A stretch of DNA of 64,000 nucleotides from Pelodera strongyloides (GCA_036852015.1 JAANDG010000498.1:1-64000); one strand, 5' to 3'; positions 34,379-47,364 are shown, numbered from the stretch's first letter. Program-made: numbers and translations. The notes: generated by a model not told the origin, from the sequence alone.

Positions 34379-35419
34379 ATGAACAAGACCCTCATTGTCC
34401 TCTCTGCTCTCGTCGTCATGCTCGCCGCCGTCGCTATTAAGCCCGTCATGCGTGACAACGTAAGAACTTCGGCTTTTTGCTAAGGTCAAAGCTAAGGTTC
34501 TACAAAGTTTTGAGTCACTTTTGTGCTCTGATATTGGAGCTACTTTGCTGAGGTTCTTTTGACTACTAAGTTTCATCAAGAAGGTACCTAAGATGGACTA
34601 AGTCCACTAAACCCTATCAATTCATAACTATGGAACTCGTCACATACGCTGTCCAAAGCATGAAAACAATGCGTTTTCATGCAAGTCTGCGGCAGCTCTC
34701 ATGTTCCAAAAACAGTATAAATACACTTACCATTTCGCCCATCTGTATATCCACTAACCTAACCTAAATTCCAATAAAAAAAACAGTATTTCATTCCAGA
34801 ACCCTCTTATGTGCCCCGTCTGCACCGAGTTCGTCAAGGACCTTGACGAGGAGGTCATCAACGACGAGCAGGACGTAGAGAATGTAAGCTTTTCGATACG
34901 ATAAGAACTCCTCAGAGGTAGGAGGAAACATGATGCTGAGTAAAACAACGCGAGCTAATGAGCGCACGTCTAGACAACTTGTCACTACACTATCAGACAC
35001 TGATCATAAACAATATGTTTTAAAGGCACAGGCCCATCCATAAATCTCCCATTAGTCTGGGAGATTTATCCCAGAAAAAATTGGGGAAAACTTTTTTTAC
35101 GTGGGCCTGTGCCTTTGACGACTTCTTCACGCTTTCTGCTTTACAGGTGGCCAACAACTACTGTGATAAGAAGTATCAGGGTAAGAAGCTGGAGGACCTC
35201 GTCTGCCGCTCTGTTCTCGACACGCTCATCAAGGACGTACGTTTCATTTCAACTTTTTTGACTTTCTATTTCGAGTTTCGAATTCGAGTTTCGAGTTTCA
35301 ATTTCAATTTTCGTGTATTTTCATAATTTTCTTCGAAATACATATACTTTTCCTCTCAGGAGATGGACGCGCTCGTCGCCAAGGAGTCTCCCGAGCACGT
35401 GTGCAAGAAGTGGTGCTAA
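34379..35419 (+). CDS. Secreted saposin-B-like protein
   Basis: Four exons in phase 0: 34379-34459, 34800-34883, 35147-35236, 35360-35419 (315 bases, 104 residues). The signal peptide MNKTLIVLSALVVMLAAVA is followed by a single saposin-type domain with the classic six cysteines (MCPVC, NNYC, EDLVC, EHVC, KKWC at the C-terminus) and amphipathic charged helices. Length and cysteine spacing suit nematode SPP/caenopore-like proteins, a family that binds lipid and in some members permeabilises bacterial membranes in the gut; the role here is inferred. TTTTCAG lies one base before the ATG, as at a spliced-leader acceptor. AATAAA follows the stop by about 40 bases. A palindromic insertion with AGGCACAGGCCCA ends is visible in intron 2 near 35025-35115. 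Confidence 0.9.
35025..35117. mobile_element. Very short palindrome with AAAGGCACAGGCCCA ends
   Basis: AAAGGCACAGGCCCATCC at the left and GTGGGCCTGTGCCTTT at the right enclose about 60 bases, including GGGAGATTTATCCC-like self-complementary pieces. The terminal motif resembles the GGGACAGGCCCAC ends of the larger MITEs. Confidence 0.6.
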
Positions 35420-35867
35420 TTGCTAGATAATTGCTTAACAAGGAACTAAACTTGGGAAATAAAGTACAAATAAATATGTTTTAATTGCTTATTTTTCATA
35501 TTTATATCATCATGATATTGCAGATTGATATTAGCCTAACACAGTTTTGTATCGATTTGTATCGAAACGACAAAAACTAAAGTAAACTTCTAAAATAGGA
35601 GAAGTCCTCGTAGCGTCTCGACGAAGAAATGCCTTTGAACAATTTTAGTGGATAGTTTCTCGGAATTTTTCTACCGCACTTCTCTGTGCAAAAACTACTA
35701 TCGACTTCAAAAACTGCAAAACAGGGAAAATTATTAAGAAACCAAGATCCTTATTGTTAGAAATGTACTTCGTTTCTTAATACAAGGATAAATAGGTAGA
35801 TCGGAAAAAGTAAGGAAATAAATATAGAAATGTAACGAAGGAACTTGACACCCAGAGATGGACAATA

Positions 35868-36973
35868 TTAGTGATTACAACTTCGATCCTCCCCAGGGAA
35901 AGTGTTTTCCAAGTTGAGTGTTCCGATATCATACCATTCCTTTGGTGTACCGTGATGTATGTATTTCTTCGGCACTTCCATCGTAATGCGCTTTTGACAC
36001 GGCTAAACTTTTCCTCTTTACTTTTTTTACCCTCATCTCAGTCACACCGCAACAGCACTGCACAAATTGACTAACAAGGGTAATTTACTAAACATCTATG
36101 TATATTATATTATGGTAACTTGTTCGGTAATTGCGAATAAGGAACCCTTACGCCACGCATCATATGGTAGTCTCAGGACGTATTGCTTATTCTTAGTTAG
36201 CACCATATAATGCAACCCTTGTTAGCTAACTTCTCATGGTCTAAGGTCTAGATCCTCAGAAGACAGATGTAAGAAAGACCGACGCTCACCCGTATTCCAT
36301 CGTTGCAGTCGTGATAAATGTATAGAACGGGCTCAATATCAGTAAACTCTCTCGTAGTGCCAGTGACCATAAAGATGCCATCCTGAAGGATAATACATTC
36401 ATTCATAATTTTTGAAGAACGCTTATTCGGACTGGGTTACGAAACGACGAGCTGCAATAATTGGGTTGCTCGAGGCCACTCGACTTGCTCGCGACACCTA
36501 TTTCATCAAAATTAAATGCGATTAATGACAGCTACAAATTACTGAAAAGCTAGTTTGTTTACCCACCTTATTTGTATACTTTTCATCAAGAAGATCATCA
36601 GAGTCGCCTGGGTCTAAATGGAGAATTGTAAAATTTAATGAAAGAGAACATGAATGGAAGTTATGAGGTCATGACAGCGAAAGGGTCGGAAAACGGTAAG
36701 GACGTTTACACTACACACGACACACATCATCTTGGTATTCTTGGTGCTAACAAGAGGTATGGCTTTGTGGTTTTGTGCTTGGGTGCTATACTGGGACGAG
36801 CAAGTTCAGCAAACATTAATAAAAACCTTACTCCGATCAATATCATATAACTTGATTTTCGTGTTCCTCAGCACTTTCGTCCCACAGAGCAGCTTTCCTT
36901 TCACTGCGGCACCTTGAAGTCGAAAAGCGTTTCCAATTGCAAGGAAGCTAAGTAAAACTGCAATACAATACAT
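35868..36973 (-). CDS. Transthyretin-like (TTL) secreted protein, copy B
   Basis: Four exons join in phase: 36973-36832, 36613-36567, 36382-36290, 36002-35868 (417 bases, 138 residues, a usual TTL length). It starts with the signal peptide MYCIAVLLSFLAIGNAFRLQ and continues with the TTL landmarks in order: AAVKGKLLCGTKV, KLYDIDR, GTTREFTDIEPVLYIYHDCN, a PCQKRITMEVPKKYI strand, and YDIGTLNLE near the end. The four cysteines expected of the family core are present. The acceptor ATTTCAG lies just before GGTGCTATG, so the ATG is near a splice or trans-splice site. TTL proteins are nematode-expanded secreted beta-sandwich proteins; one studied member bridges apoptotic cells to engulfing cells, most are uncharacterised. 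It lies directly downstream of a second TTL gene in the same orientation. Confidence 0.93.
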
Positions 36974-37395
36974 AGCACCCTGAAATATCCAAATACATTG
37001 GTGTTGAATAGCTTTCAATTTTTCCAGAAAACGTTTTGAAATCATCACAGATATAGATATAAATAAATACTTCATATTTCGTCAGTATATTGTGGGTAAT
37101 TAGTGAGATAATTGCAAGTCTAAACAACAACGGGTTGTTAGTAAGATAGTCAGATGCATGAGACAGTAATACAGTAGTCTCCTTGGAAACGACAACCAAT
37201 TTGATCGGATAATATGCACAGAAACAAGCCAGAGCGCTGGATATGGCCAGGTGATTTTCATAAATTGCATAAGTCACCGATAAGTGTACATTACAGGATT
37301 TATTCACATAAAATCTAGAAATGAGATGGATGAAGTAAACCACAAGTTCTTGAAACTAATGAAACTCACGGTAAAAAATATGGTATTTTGAGTTG

Positions 37396-37450
37396 GAGGG
37401 AGAGAGAGAGAGATAGAGAGACAGACAGACAGACAGAGGCAGAGAGATAT
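37396..37450. repeat. Purine-rich microsatellite
   Basis: GAGAGAGA followed by (ACAG)n and GAGA units, just past the stop codon of TTL copy A. Confidence 0.85.
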
Positions 37451-37482
37451 TGAAAAGAGAGAATAAAAGAAAGATAGTTTTT

Positions 37483-39204
37483 CTAATAAGGATCGTTCCT
37501 CTCATCTGGTTCGACGTCCAAATTATGGAATATCGTTGTTTCAGTCGTAGAAGGTGAGTCAACGTCAACATGCATTCTTTTATATTCACTTTTATACTCA
37601 TCACTCGTTATCGTACACTTATCGCAGCCGACCTAAAAGGGAGAAATTCGGAATAAATTATACCACTCAATATACTTATATACTTTGTTTATGCCAAAAA
37701 CCAAAAACTCGAGCCTGGATTCTACACGCTCATCAGTCTATGTGTGATAGTGTGATAATTACAAGTCTGAAGTGGTTTCATATCAGATGTGGGGTTCCGG
37801 GTTCTGGTACCCTTCCGGTGCAATGGCATATCTGCGCCGCTCGCCAGGCCAGGAGCGCACCAATGGCAAAGACTGGTAGCTTTTAATCGCACCTCTTGTT
37901 TCATATTCTAGTGATTTTCCTTCGTAATGTAAGGCTTATCAAAGGACTTATTGTTAGTTAATTGTAAATTGCCCACCGTTTCAAAGCTTCTCTTCGACTT
38001 TTTAAATTTTCTCTCCTCCTTGTAGGGCTTCATCTCGAGGTTGACAACACCAAGGTCAAACACCTGAAGTTGAGAAAGAACAGGATAACCCTCTTTCTTA
38101 TTGAAAGTACTAAGGTTTAGGAATATTCATACTTATGCACTTATGCCTTGGAACTGCACTTCGGGTTATGTTTGGCCTACTTCTTTGGTTTCAACGTTCC
38201 TCGGTGAGATCGCAAAAGAACTCCAAAAACAATGCTAGAACCTTTTCAGGAGTCGGTCCTCTTGTGATGTATTGCTTCGGAATCGTGAAGATAAACTTTC
38301 GCTGGCCGGGCTAAAATAAAGAAAACTTAGAATGTATCCATAAAGAGGTACTCTCGATTGCCTACCATGGAAGTGTTCAAATTATGGATTAAAACAACGA
38401 CGCATACAAATAGAGAGCTCTGGCCGTATTGACATACACCGGGAATACGTTCGCAGACTCTCAGTACCCAGTGGGAGGTGAGAGAAAAAGAGGGATCACA
38501 CGAATCAGAGACACGCAGAGAAAAATTCTCCCAACCGGGGACGCTACAGTACCTTTGTCCCATCATTACAATCATGGTAGACGTTAACTTTCGGGTCGAT
38601 TCTTGTGAGTTCCGCTGTATCTCCCTTCACTTCAAAGTGACCGTCCTTGTCGGCATATTGTGTGGCAAGAGTTTCGTCCAAATCAGCTAAATTAACATAA
38701 GTTCGAAACGTGCATGGCTTTTTAACATAGGAATGGCGTAGTCGCAGAAAAGAGGCTTCTCTGTGTCTCGAATTTTTCAATGTAAATTTGAAATATTTTC
38801 CCGCGGACGTGGCTACACATTTCCGCGCTGCGCGCCTGAGGGCCAGAGTATGTGGCCAAAAACATGATCCTAATCTCACATCAAAGATCAATGCACTATT
38901 TCACTTCTCAACGAGTCAACTTCTGGTAATCACCATGCGAAAAGAATTTGTGTGCGCCATCCTTCCGCCGCGCACCGGTCAGCAACACGTGCGCGGCGCA
39001 ACCGCCAAGTTTTCAGTGTTGCTATTAAGATCAATAATCCCTACCAACGTCCTTGTCCAAGAGCCTGACTCTCACTCCGAATGCTGGAGCATCTCCACAA
39101 CGAAGTATTCCCTTTACGGCAATCGACTGACGTAATGGATTTCCGGAGCAAAAATCAATAATAAGAATAATCAATACAGTAGACGGGCTGCACGCACGTC
39201 TCAT
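37483..39204 (-). CDS. Transthyretin-like (TTL) secreted protein with extended C-terminus, copy A
   Basis: Five exons join in phase: 39204-39045, 38686-38553, 38310-38242, 38063-37977, 37632-37483 (600 bases, 199 residues). The signal segment STVLIILIIDFCSG is followed by QSIAVKGILRCGDAPAFGV, LLDKDV, DGHFEVKGDTAELTRIDPKV, VYHDCNDGTK and QRKFIFTIPKQYI, then VFDLGVVNLEM, which matches the last strand of TTL proteins. Unlike copy B it continues for some 70 residues: a lysine-rich linker (YKEERKFKKSKRS) and an acidic, serine/threonine-rich tail beginning VGCDKC and ending DERNDPY. The tail is encoded by its own exon with clean borders. Its function is unknown. Confidence 0.93.
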
Positions 39205-40401
39205 GAGGGAGGACTAGGTGTTTAATACGTTATCTGTAAATAAATAGTTTTTCAATACTGAACCTAGTACACTACAAGCATTCGGGAAAGATAGTGAACC
39301 ACTGGCTACCGTACCCTATCCCTAATTACGTATGCTTCTGCCCATTCCAGCGCGTGACCTAGCTTTTCCATATTTGCGTTACATATAGAAAAATTGCCCA
39401 ATCCATATTCTAGTTCGTATATATATATTAAACTCTTTATTTAGAAAACGAAAAGCAGTAGCAAATGTAAATTAACATGAAAAGAGAGAAAACACACACA
39501 GGCTGAGCACATTCAAGAGAGCACATTCAAGAGCAGCACATTCAAGAGAGCACATTCAAGAGAGCACGTATAATCAAGACAATAAAAAGGTAACATCAAA
39601 AAAGGCCAAAAACAGTGAGCGAGTTCCAAACCCTCTTCTTTCTGTGACCACCACTCCGCCACCCTCAAAACATAAACAAAGAGCTCGAATTTCATTTTAG
39701 AAAATAAACTAAAGGGGAAATTTTCCACCCAGTGAACCCAGAAATCCTGACTCTACATGAGAACGATGCGGGGCTAACGCGCACCAGTAGCAGAATCAAA
39801 CGTACTGATACTGAACCAATCTCATCCAAATGCTACAGTAGACCAAAACTGCAACCTAAAGCCGAACATAGCATTCCTACACTCCGCAAGTCTTTGCGCC
39901 ATACGGAAGTATATTCACATATTTCATAGCAAAGTAAAAAAATTTATACTTCCCACAAACCGAGCATAACAACCAGAAGAAACAGTTTCAACAAACAGCA
40001 AAGATAGCTGAAAATCACAGCATAGAGATAGAGACTGAAATTAAAAACATACACATACGTCAGTCTATAACAAACATGTCACACTAGAATATAAATAAAT
40101 AAATAAATAAATATCACAGACAGAAAATAAAATGGCTAATTATTAATTATTCATAGAATTAGAGTAAAAACAGTAAAATAGACATAGCATGATGATTCTG
40201 ATGCACTAATGAACCTGAATGTCTATGTGTCACTAATATTAGCAAACTTTAGAAAAGTGTAGAACAGAACAGAAGCACTCTGGACAATCTTCAGTGGATC
40301 CAAAAGACAATTAAATAAACAAGGGTAAAAAGTAGAAAATAAGTATTTCCCATTACGGCCACATACGCACTTTGGATTTAAAATTATCAGTAAATCAATA
40401 T
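39205..40401. other. Intergenic between TTL copy A and the CDK5RAP3 homologue
   Basis: It holds a short tandem repeat (AGAGCACATTCAAG, about four units, 39500-39560) and (AAAT)n near 40090. No gene was seen. Confidence 0.5.
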
Positions 40402-43400
40402 TTAAACTCCGGCCAACGCCGCCGTGATTCCTCCCATAATGTTCACCCGCCGTCCCTCATACTTCTTGGAAATCTCCTCTTGGACCTAAAAAAAAGACAA
40501 GTTTAAAAGACACAAAAGAAAAACCAAAAGAGCTATCTCGCTCCGCTCGCTAGCAACGAAGTAGGAATTGTTCACATCTCAACCTTTCTCTCACACACAC
40601 ACGCACACACAGACACACACACACACTCACAGACACACTTATACACAAACACACACACGCACGCACATACACACTTATACACAAACACACACAGATAGTA
40701 AACAAATCACAAATGATACAATCTATCATTCTTCTCATATCCACCTGTTTCTGCAGTTGTCGAGTGTTGTCAACCACAGTTTTCAATTCATCACGTGCAC
40801 GGGCCAATTTCTCTCGAGCTTCTTCCTGAATAACATAAATAATTTTTACTTACGTTTTTCGCTAGCCCCAAGCATGCATATACACATACACAAAATATTA
40901 TAACAGAAATAAAGACAGATTCGTGACCTGCATGTACTTACTACAAATATTACAAAAGAGTATGATTGCATGATAGAAGCAGAATTTCTGAGCAAACCTG
41001 CGACTTCTTTGACAATTCCACAAGTTTCTTGTATCGTGGCTCAAGGTCACGCTTTGCTTCCAAACTCTCCACAAGCGTCTCGACATAGCTAGAGAAAAGT
41101 ATTTCAGGTGATTGAATATATTATATTTGGATGGCGAGCTAGTATGGACATGACATGACATGACATGAGTAGACATGACGAACTAGTATGGGCTAGGGAT
41201 AGGTGGGGTTTCTCACTTCACGCCACCTTAATGTTTAGTAGTAACGGCAGACAGCCAACGTTTTGAGGACCGCATCTCTTTTGTATTTATGCTTACCGCA
41301 ACATACTATCAACTACTACCAAAACACAAATAAAGTAAAGTAGTTAAACTGAAACATACGGTTTCCTCTCAACAGTTAGGCGCAATACAGTAAACACGGC
41401 GGCTGTGGTGTAATCCGTGTACTGCCTGCACGCCAAACGCAGAAAACTCACAGGAAGTAAGTAGTCGTAGAGTCTAATATGTAACGAACAAAAAAAGAGA
41501 GAAACTCACTGTGGACTCGATCTGATCTTGAACAAATGCTTCTTCGATGGGTTATTCAATTCCGAAAGAACGTTCTGAACATCAGAAACCCATTTGGTGA
41601 GCTGAGAGAGTGAAACCTGCAAAAATCGCTACGTTTTACTGTTGTGATCAGTTGATATGTATATTTTACTGTTGAGGGAAAACAAGGAGGTGTAAGCAGT
41701 GATTCTACAGCTTACTCGCTACATAAACCATAATACGAACATCCCTTGTACGCGTTAACGTTAAAGTAAAACTACCGCAACTGGGTAAGCAGGGTAAGGT
41801 TCCTGATTCGCTTCACATTAACAACCAAGATTTAAAGCTCCAAATTACTAATTAATCCGTATTCCGTATCTTATAACTTACATTCACTTGCTTGTCTCTC
41901 AAACTCTCAGTAACATATCAATCAAAGAAAGTCCTTAACAGAGAAAATAAAACTGTATTACTCAAGGAAGGCTGAAGGCTCAACCTTAACGCCTTAAATT
42001 ATAAACCTACCACAGACAACTCTTCTGGTCTCTGTTCAGACGACAAAATTAGTGCATCGGAAGTGGAATCCCGCGCCTCGTCTTCACGTCGCATCGACAA
42101 AAAGCCATACAGCTTAAATTATTTGAATTTTGGGGGAAAATAAAAGACATAAAACAGTTCTGTTCGTTGGTTTGTTGTTTACTATAAGCTAAGCGAGATG
42201 CAAACACAAGGCAAGGGTAACCTTTGTTTATCTACACTAAACAAACTAACAAACTAACTAACTTTAAAACGACTTCTTATAGAACATAGTGGACGTCACT
42301 ATTACCTCTTTCAATTCGTTGATCACTGCTTTCTGCGTTTGCGGATTCTCTAGAAGGTTAAGCGCATCTTCACCTCGAGCCAACAATTCTCCGACAGCAC
42401 CTGAATATGTGACTGTGCATGAAACGATGCGTAAAATTCTAAGACCCACCTCCAGATTGGGTGAGACCATATATCCCAATGGTCCAACGCTATTACAAAT
42501 TTATATCCTTGAGAAATTCATTGATACACATTAAATAACGGTCTTTAAGGAGACCCCCAAGCCCCTCCATTTACGCACAGGATTTATGCACAGAATATAT
42601 GTGCGCTAAAACTAACACGGCTTTCGCCTAATTTCGAGGTTCGAAAGTAAAACATGCAGCAAACATCAATAAACCTGTTGTTGGAGGATCTCTAGTGTCT
42701 CATCTCACATTAATTTATTCAAGATAGCTCAAACTAAAACTATGGCAATTGTTACTGAACATCTTTCATCACATCGATGCACACATTTTAATGTGCTCTT
42801 GCTAATAAATATTTAAATAAAAATCTGTGAAATTAGGAATTAGGACCTTAACCAAACAAAAAGTTAAAGTACCTACCACTGTCGTCCGCCACCACATCAA
42901 TTTGCACGTTGCTGTCCCCAAAGTCTATTTCCCCACTATCTCCAAAATCAATGTCATCGTCACCAAAATCAATCTCATCTTCATCGTCGGCGTTCTTTTG
43001 CTAAAAAAAATTTAATTTCTGTGGTTTTCGTGGTGATTCTCAAAAGTTTCAATCGTTCGGTACCGGTAGCACCGGCAACTACGATCAGTAGTTTTGACTC
43101 TGACATAGTTGGTTTTGGCAATACGACCTGCGGGTACCAACCTTCTCGCACGACGCCCGCTCATTTAGCCGCGCGGACATTACCCGTTTCACCCCTATGT
43201 GCGTGGAACCATGCACAATTGTAGGGGCAAAAGGCCATTAGTCAAGGAAAATCGAATAATATGCGCAATGAGTTTCAGTATACCGCCAGCATTCAGGTCC
43301 AGGTCACATAACAAAAATCGCACACGCACACAATTCAGGAAAAAAACTTAGAATCTGCAAAACAAAACCAACATTATCGACGTTCTGGAGTAGAAGATCA

Positions 43401-46400
43401 AAGTTGGGAGGCTCTACAATAGTAGGCGCTTGTCCGTACTTCAACTCGTATGCTGTCGCCTTTTCTCCCTTTTCAATTATCAGACCAATTGCAGGGAGTA
43501 ATACGGTGGACGGGGCGGATCCTCTGAAAAAGCAAAACAAATGTATGGTAAAGACGGGATTACTGCACTCTCATGTATTACATTACACGTAAGCTGTCTG
43601 TGCACTTCCGGCTCAGAAGAGCACGCAGATTTGCAAATTATACATGGGACGCAGTTATACAGAACACAAACACATGTAATATGGCAGATAGCCTTAAATA
43701 TTGCAAAATGGAAATAATATTGTTGTGGAATGATAGATTCCCTCAATCAATACTTCAATAAAACAAACATAATACACATAGGCATAAGGAATATCGATGC
43801 TGGCTGGCTTACCTATGCATATAAGCTCTGAAGGCCTGGTAATGGTCCCTGGCAGAACCGAGACCACGTACGTTTTTCATAATCTAAAATCATGGTGAGC
43901 TATTGTCTATTGTACGGTAACGGTTCGATCCCACTTGAGAATTGGCTCAATTGTGAGCAATTGTTAAAATATACCCAAAAAGTATAACAGTAACTATAAA
44001 AAACAAACCTCAGCAAAAAATGACGGTAAATCAGCGGCAAGTGCCAATAATTCTGCTCGCAACGATGAACCTTGGAGTCCTGAAGAAAATTAAAATATAA
44101 AAATTTTTCGTATGTAACATCATCAAAGTATATAATCAAATCCTAAACTATGTTAGCACTATAGCGCAAACAAAGAATATGTCCTTTGTTATACCGTACC
44201 TAGTTTATCCAGTTCCTTTAAGTAATTCTTGTGCGATTCTCCGATTAAACGTGCATAATCTGATTCCTTCGTTTCCGCATCCTAGAAATTGGAAATGCTT
44301 GTCATGAATGAAGAATAAAACAAACGTTATATAATCCTTTTTACACAATTGTCCAATGCAGTAATTACATAAGTTTAGGTGTACGTCTTCATTTTAAGTC
44401 TGCTACCAAACAAAGTGTGATAATTGATAAGGATTCTATGTTCCTCTCCGACCCAAAGTGCCGACCCAACTAAAGCGAAGTCCGACCCTGGGCGGTCCTA
44501 GTTTCCGCCCCGGGTCGAAAAATTTGAAAAAGTCGTGGGAGTTGGATCGGCAAAACCACTGTTTGGAGTCGGAGTTGGGTCGGCATCACCACGGTTTGGA
44601 GTCGGCACCACCGTAATTTGTACAGAAGCGTAGCCCATAAATTACACTACATAACGGGAGGAAATGTTTATTGCGAATAATACATACACAGTATATGACT
44701 AAACATTCAAATTTGACGGAGTTTTAGCGAATCTTCCATTGTCCAGTATTAGTATCAGGCAGCAGATAGCATCTTTGATGTTGTGAACTTCCATGGAGCT
44801 GGCCACCAATGTCTAAATGTATTAAATTAAATAGTAAATGAAAGTATAATACTTCTGCGTCATTCTGCGAAGATTACAAACTATTAGTAACATATACTTC
44901 TACGGCTGAGTCTATCTATAGTGACCGATGGGAAACCTATTCTTACGACATCATAAACTTACTTTATCGTGTTTCCTTCCGTTTGTTTGCTTGCTTGAAC
45001 GCGCACCAGTAAGTGAAGCAATGGTACCTGTGATAGCAATAAGTTAATAGAGGAAATAATAAAGGAAATAGACACAAATTAGAAAAAAACCAGAAAGTGC
45101 AGAATCTTCAAAAAAATTGAAAAAATCATCGTGAAAAATGCGACGTGCATGCGGAAGAGCTGCAAGCGCGCCAGTTGGGTCGGACCTGGGGCAGACTTGG
45201 GTCAGTTTGGCTGGCCATGCGTTCACTGCTGCTTCCTACTGTACTGCTACACTATTTGTACTGCAAAAGGGTCGGCACTGCAAATTTCAGTCATATTTAG
45301 CGTCGGCGGTGGGGTCGAAAGCCATAATTTGGGCGCGCATTGGGTCGGAGATTAACAGAGTAGTTGCGCCGTAAAGCTAGCCACATATAAAGGCACAAAA
45401 CTACCTCCAGGCTCAGGTCACGGAAACAGAATAAGAAGTAATGCTAAGCAAAATCTTACTTGCACTGCCTGATCAGCCTTTGTAATTTGTTTCTTCAAAC
45501 CAGGGATCTCGTAGCTGACCAGCCTTTGGAGTATCTGAGCACACTCGGCAAGTCCAACGTTGTCTTTCTTGTAAAGACTATCGATTTGCTAAAAATCGAA
45601 AATCGTTGTTATCAACTCAAAGGCTAGACACTTTTTAGCAAGTAAGTTGAATAAAAGACGCATACGCATTGAATTAAAAAAAATACGCCGCAACAGTCAA
45701 TGTTTCAAAAGAGAAATACAGCTGAAACAGAATGTTAATCGTATTCGACAACCGAATCTCGAACTAAAGCCAAATCAATAGCCGCGAACCTGCCAGTCCT
45801 TCATGCGCTGCGATGAATAATATCCAAGGAAGTTTTTCGTGTCTTTTTCCGTTTCTTTCAGAATTTCTATTATCCTGACACAGTGGAAGTAGTTGATATC
45901 TAAACAGACCAGTCTATGTATAGAAGATAAAAATGGCAAAGAATATGGCCCGGAAAACAAAATAAAAGTAAAACATACAACTTCCTTGGAGCAACTTCAC
46001 AATTTCCGCGGACTCGGGCATATCGAGAATAGCTGTTTTGATCTTCTCACGGATGATAAGAGCATTCTTTTGCCAGTCTTTGTTGCAGTGACGACGACTC
46101 AGAAGCCAATCTTAAAGAAACTGCATTCCGTTAACAAACTCATGTTTTTAGATGCGAGCTTGGGATCTATTCGGTTATAGGGACCCCAGTCCAAACGCAT
46201 GGGAAAGGGGGCGGGGCTTAGGTAAAACTTACTAGAGCGTTGAGAAATAGGACACGCGCAAGCAATAACTTAAAGACAATCTTTATGAATACCATTTTTC
46301 ACTCTAGCTTTTTTGACTTTTTAGGGTACACCAAACCACATGTAATGCCTCTTGAGCTCTCCTGGCGCTTTGGTTGGGATATTACCTAGTCATTTTGTTG

Positions 46401-47364
46401 AACAACTAAGCATGACGCTGTTGTCTATGTACCTCAATGACATAACTATTAGCATAGCATAAGAAAGAGGCGAGACATATAAGTAGTTGTGCTAGTCTAA
46501 TACGTTTCATGTTTGGGGGACCCCAAACAGATCATAGAAGGTGATGGGACATGGCATTTGGGTTGGGGGACCCCAAAAGGGTGATGAGATAGGGCACGTG
46601 GGTTGGGGGACCCCAAAGGGTGATGAGATAGGGCATGTGGGTTGAGGGACCCCAAACGGGTGATGAGATAGGGCATGTGGGTTGAGGGACCCCAAACAGG
46701 TCATAGAGGTTGATGAGACATGGCATTTGGGTTGGGGGACCCCAAAAGGGTGATGAGATAGGGCACGTGGGTTGGGGGACCCCCAAACGGGTGATGAGAT
46801 AGGGCATGTGGGTTGAGGGACCCCAAACAGGTCATAGAGGTTGATGAGACATGGCATTTGGGGGACCCCAAAAGGGTGATGAGATAGGGCATGTGGGTTG
46901 GGGGACCCCAGACCGGTCATATAAGGCAAATAGCTACTACTTTTTTAGTGGATTCGTTTAGAGGTAAACAAGTTTTCTTTTACATTGTTTACTTATAGTT
47001 CCAGCTTTCTGCGGCTAAAAGTGACTTTCTGCCTCTCTGAAGCCTAATCCCCGCCCCCTTTCCCATGCGTTTGGACTGGGGTCCCTATAACCGAATAGAT
47101 CCCGAGCTTGCACGCTCTATCAAGAAGTTGTAATGTAGCAAAATATAAGAAATAGTGGCATCTTAATACGTTTTATACTGTAACCTAGTCGTGTTTTGCT
47201 TACTAGTTAGAACTGTGTTTACTGTAAGGTGTCATGGTAATTGCCTCCTCAGTGTACTTCTTCGAGAACTCTTCCGCCGCTAATCTCTCACACAGAAAAC
47301 AGAACTCACCAAGCAACTTCCCACAGTGAATATCGATGGGCAAGTCCTCTGGAGACGACACCAT
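40402..47364 (-). CDS. CDK5RAP3: CDK5RAP3 (LZAP/C53) homologue
   Basis: Sixteen exons join with consistent phases: 47364-47310, 46110-45982, 45899-45790, 45588-45460, 44281-44200, 44079-44009, 43883-43813, 43523-43373, 43000-42877, 42400-42306, 42112-42011, 41616-41510, 41425-41360, 41088-40998, 40825-40745, 40485-40402 (1548 bases, 515 residues; the human protein is about 506). Family landmarks: N-terminal LPIDIHCGKLL, DWLLSRRHC, NYFHCVRIIEILKETEKDT, YYSSQRMKDWQ, LKKQITKADQAVQ, C-terminal EEISKKYEGRRVNIMG. CDK5RAP3 is the substrate adaptor of the UFM1 E3 complex with UFL1 and DDRGK1 and acts in ER-phagy and ribosome quality control at the ER. In the disordered middle, where vertebrates have IDWG motifs that bind UFM1 and ATG8 proteins, this protein has three IDFGD repeats (I276, I283, I291). 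Introns contain two TIR elements. Confidence 0.95.
40590..40700. repeat. (CA)n-rich microsatellite in the last intron of the CDK5RAP3 homologue
   Basis: CACACACA with scattered G and T. ORFs on both strands across it are low-complexity artefacts. Confidence 0.95.
44446..45350. mobile_element. Intronic TIR element rich in GGGTCGG motifs
   Basis: Ends CTCCGACCCAAAGTGC and (inverted) GCATTGGGTCGGAG, an 11-base inverted repeat. The interior has repeated GAGTTGGGTCGGCA and GGGTCGGACCTGGGGC motifs but no transposase. It lies in intron 4 of the CDK5RAP3 homologue. Confidence 0.55.
46154..47111. mobile_element. Intronic TIR element carrying a minisatellite
   Basis: Inverted ends of about 60 bases (AGCTTGGGATCTATTCGGTT, TAGGGACCCCAGTCCAAACG and complement) enclose about seven tandem units of some 55 bases at 46510-46920, each with GGGTTGGGGGACCCCAAA and GGGTGATGAGATAGGGCA. 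The GGGACCCCA core of the unit matches the terminal repeat. It lies in intron 1 of the CDK5RAP3 homologue. Confidence 0.85.

Noticed and set aside
40550..40903. ORFs of 85 and 111 codons on opposite strands
   Set aside because: They are reads through a (CA)n microsatellite; only the minus-strand exon at 40745-40825 is real, in another frame use.
46507..46929. 140-codon minus ORF with repeated CPISSPFGVPQP
   Set aside because: It is the translated minisatellite inside a TIR element in an intron; no start, splice or homology support.
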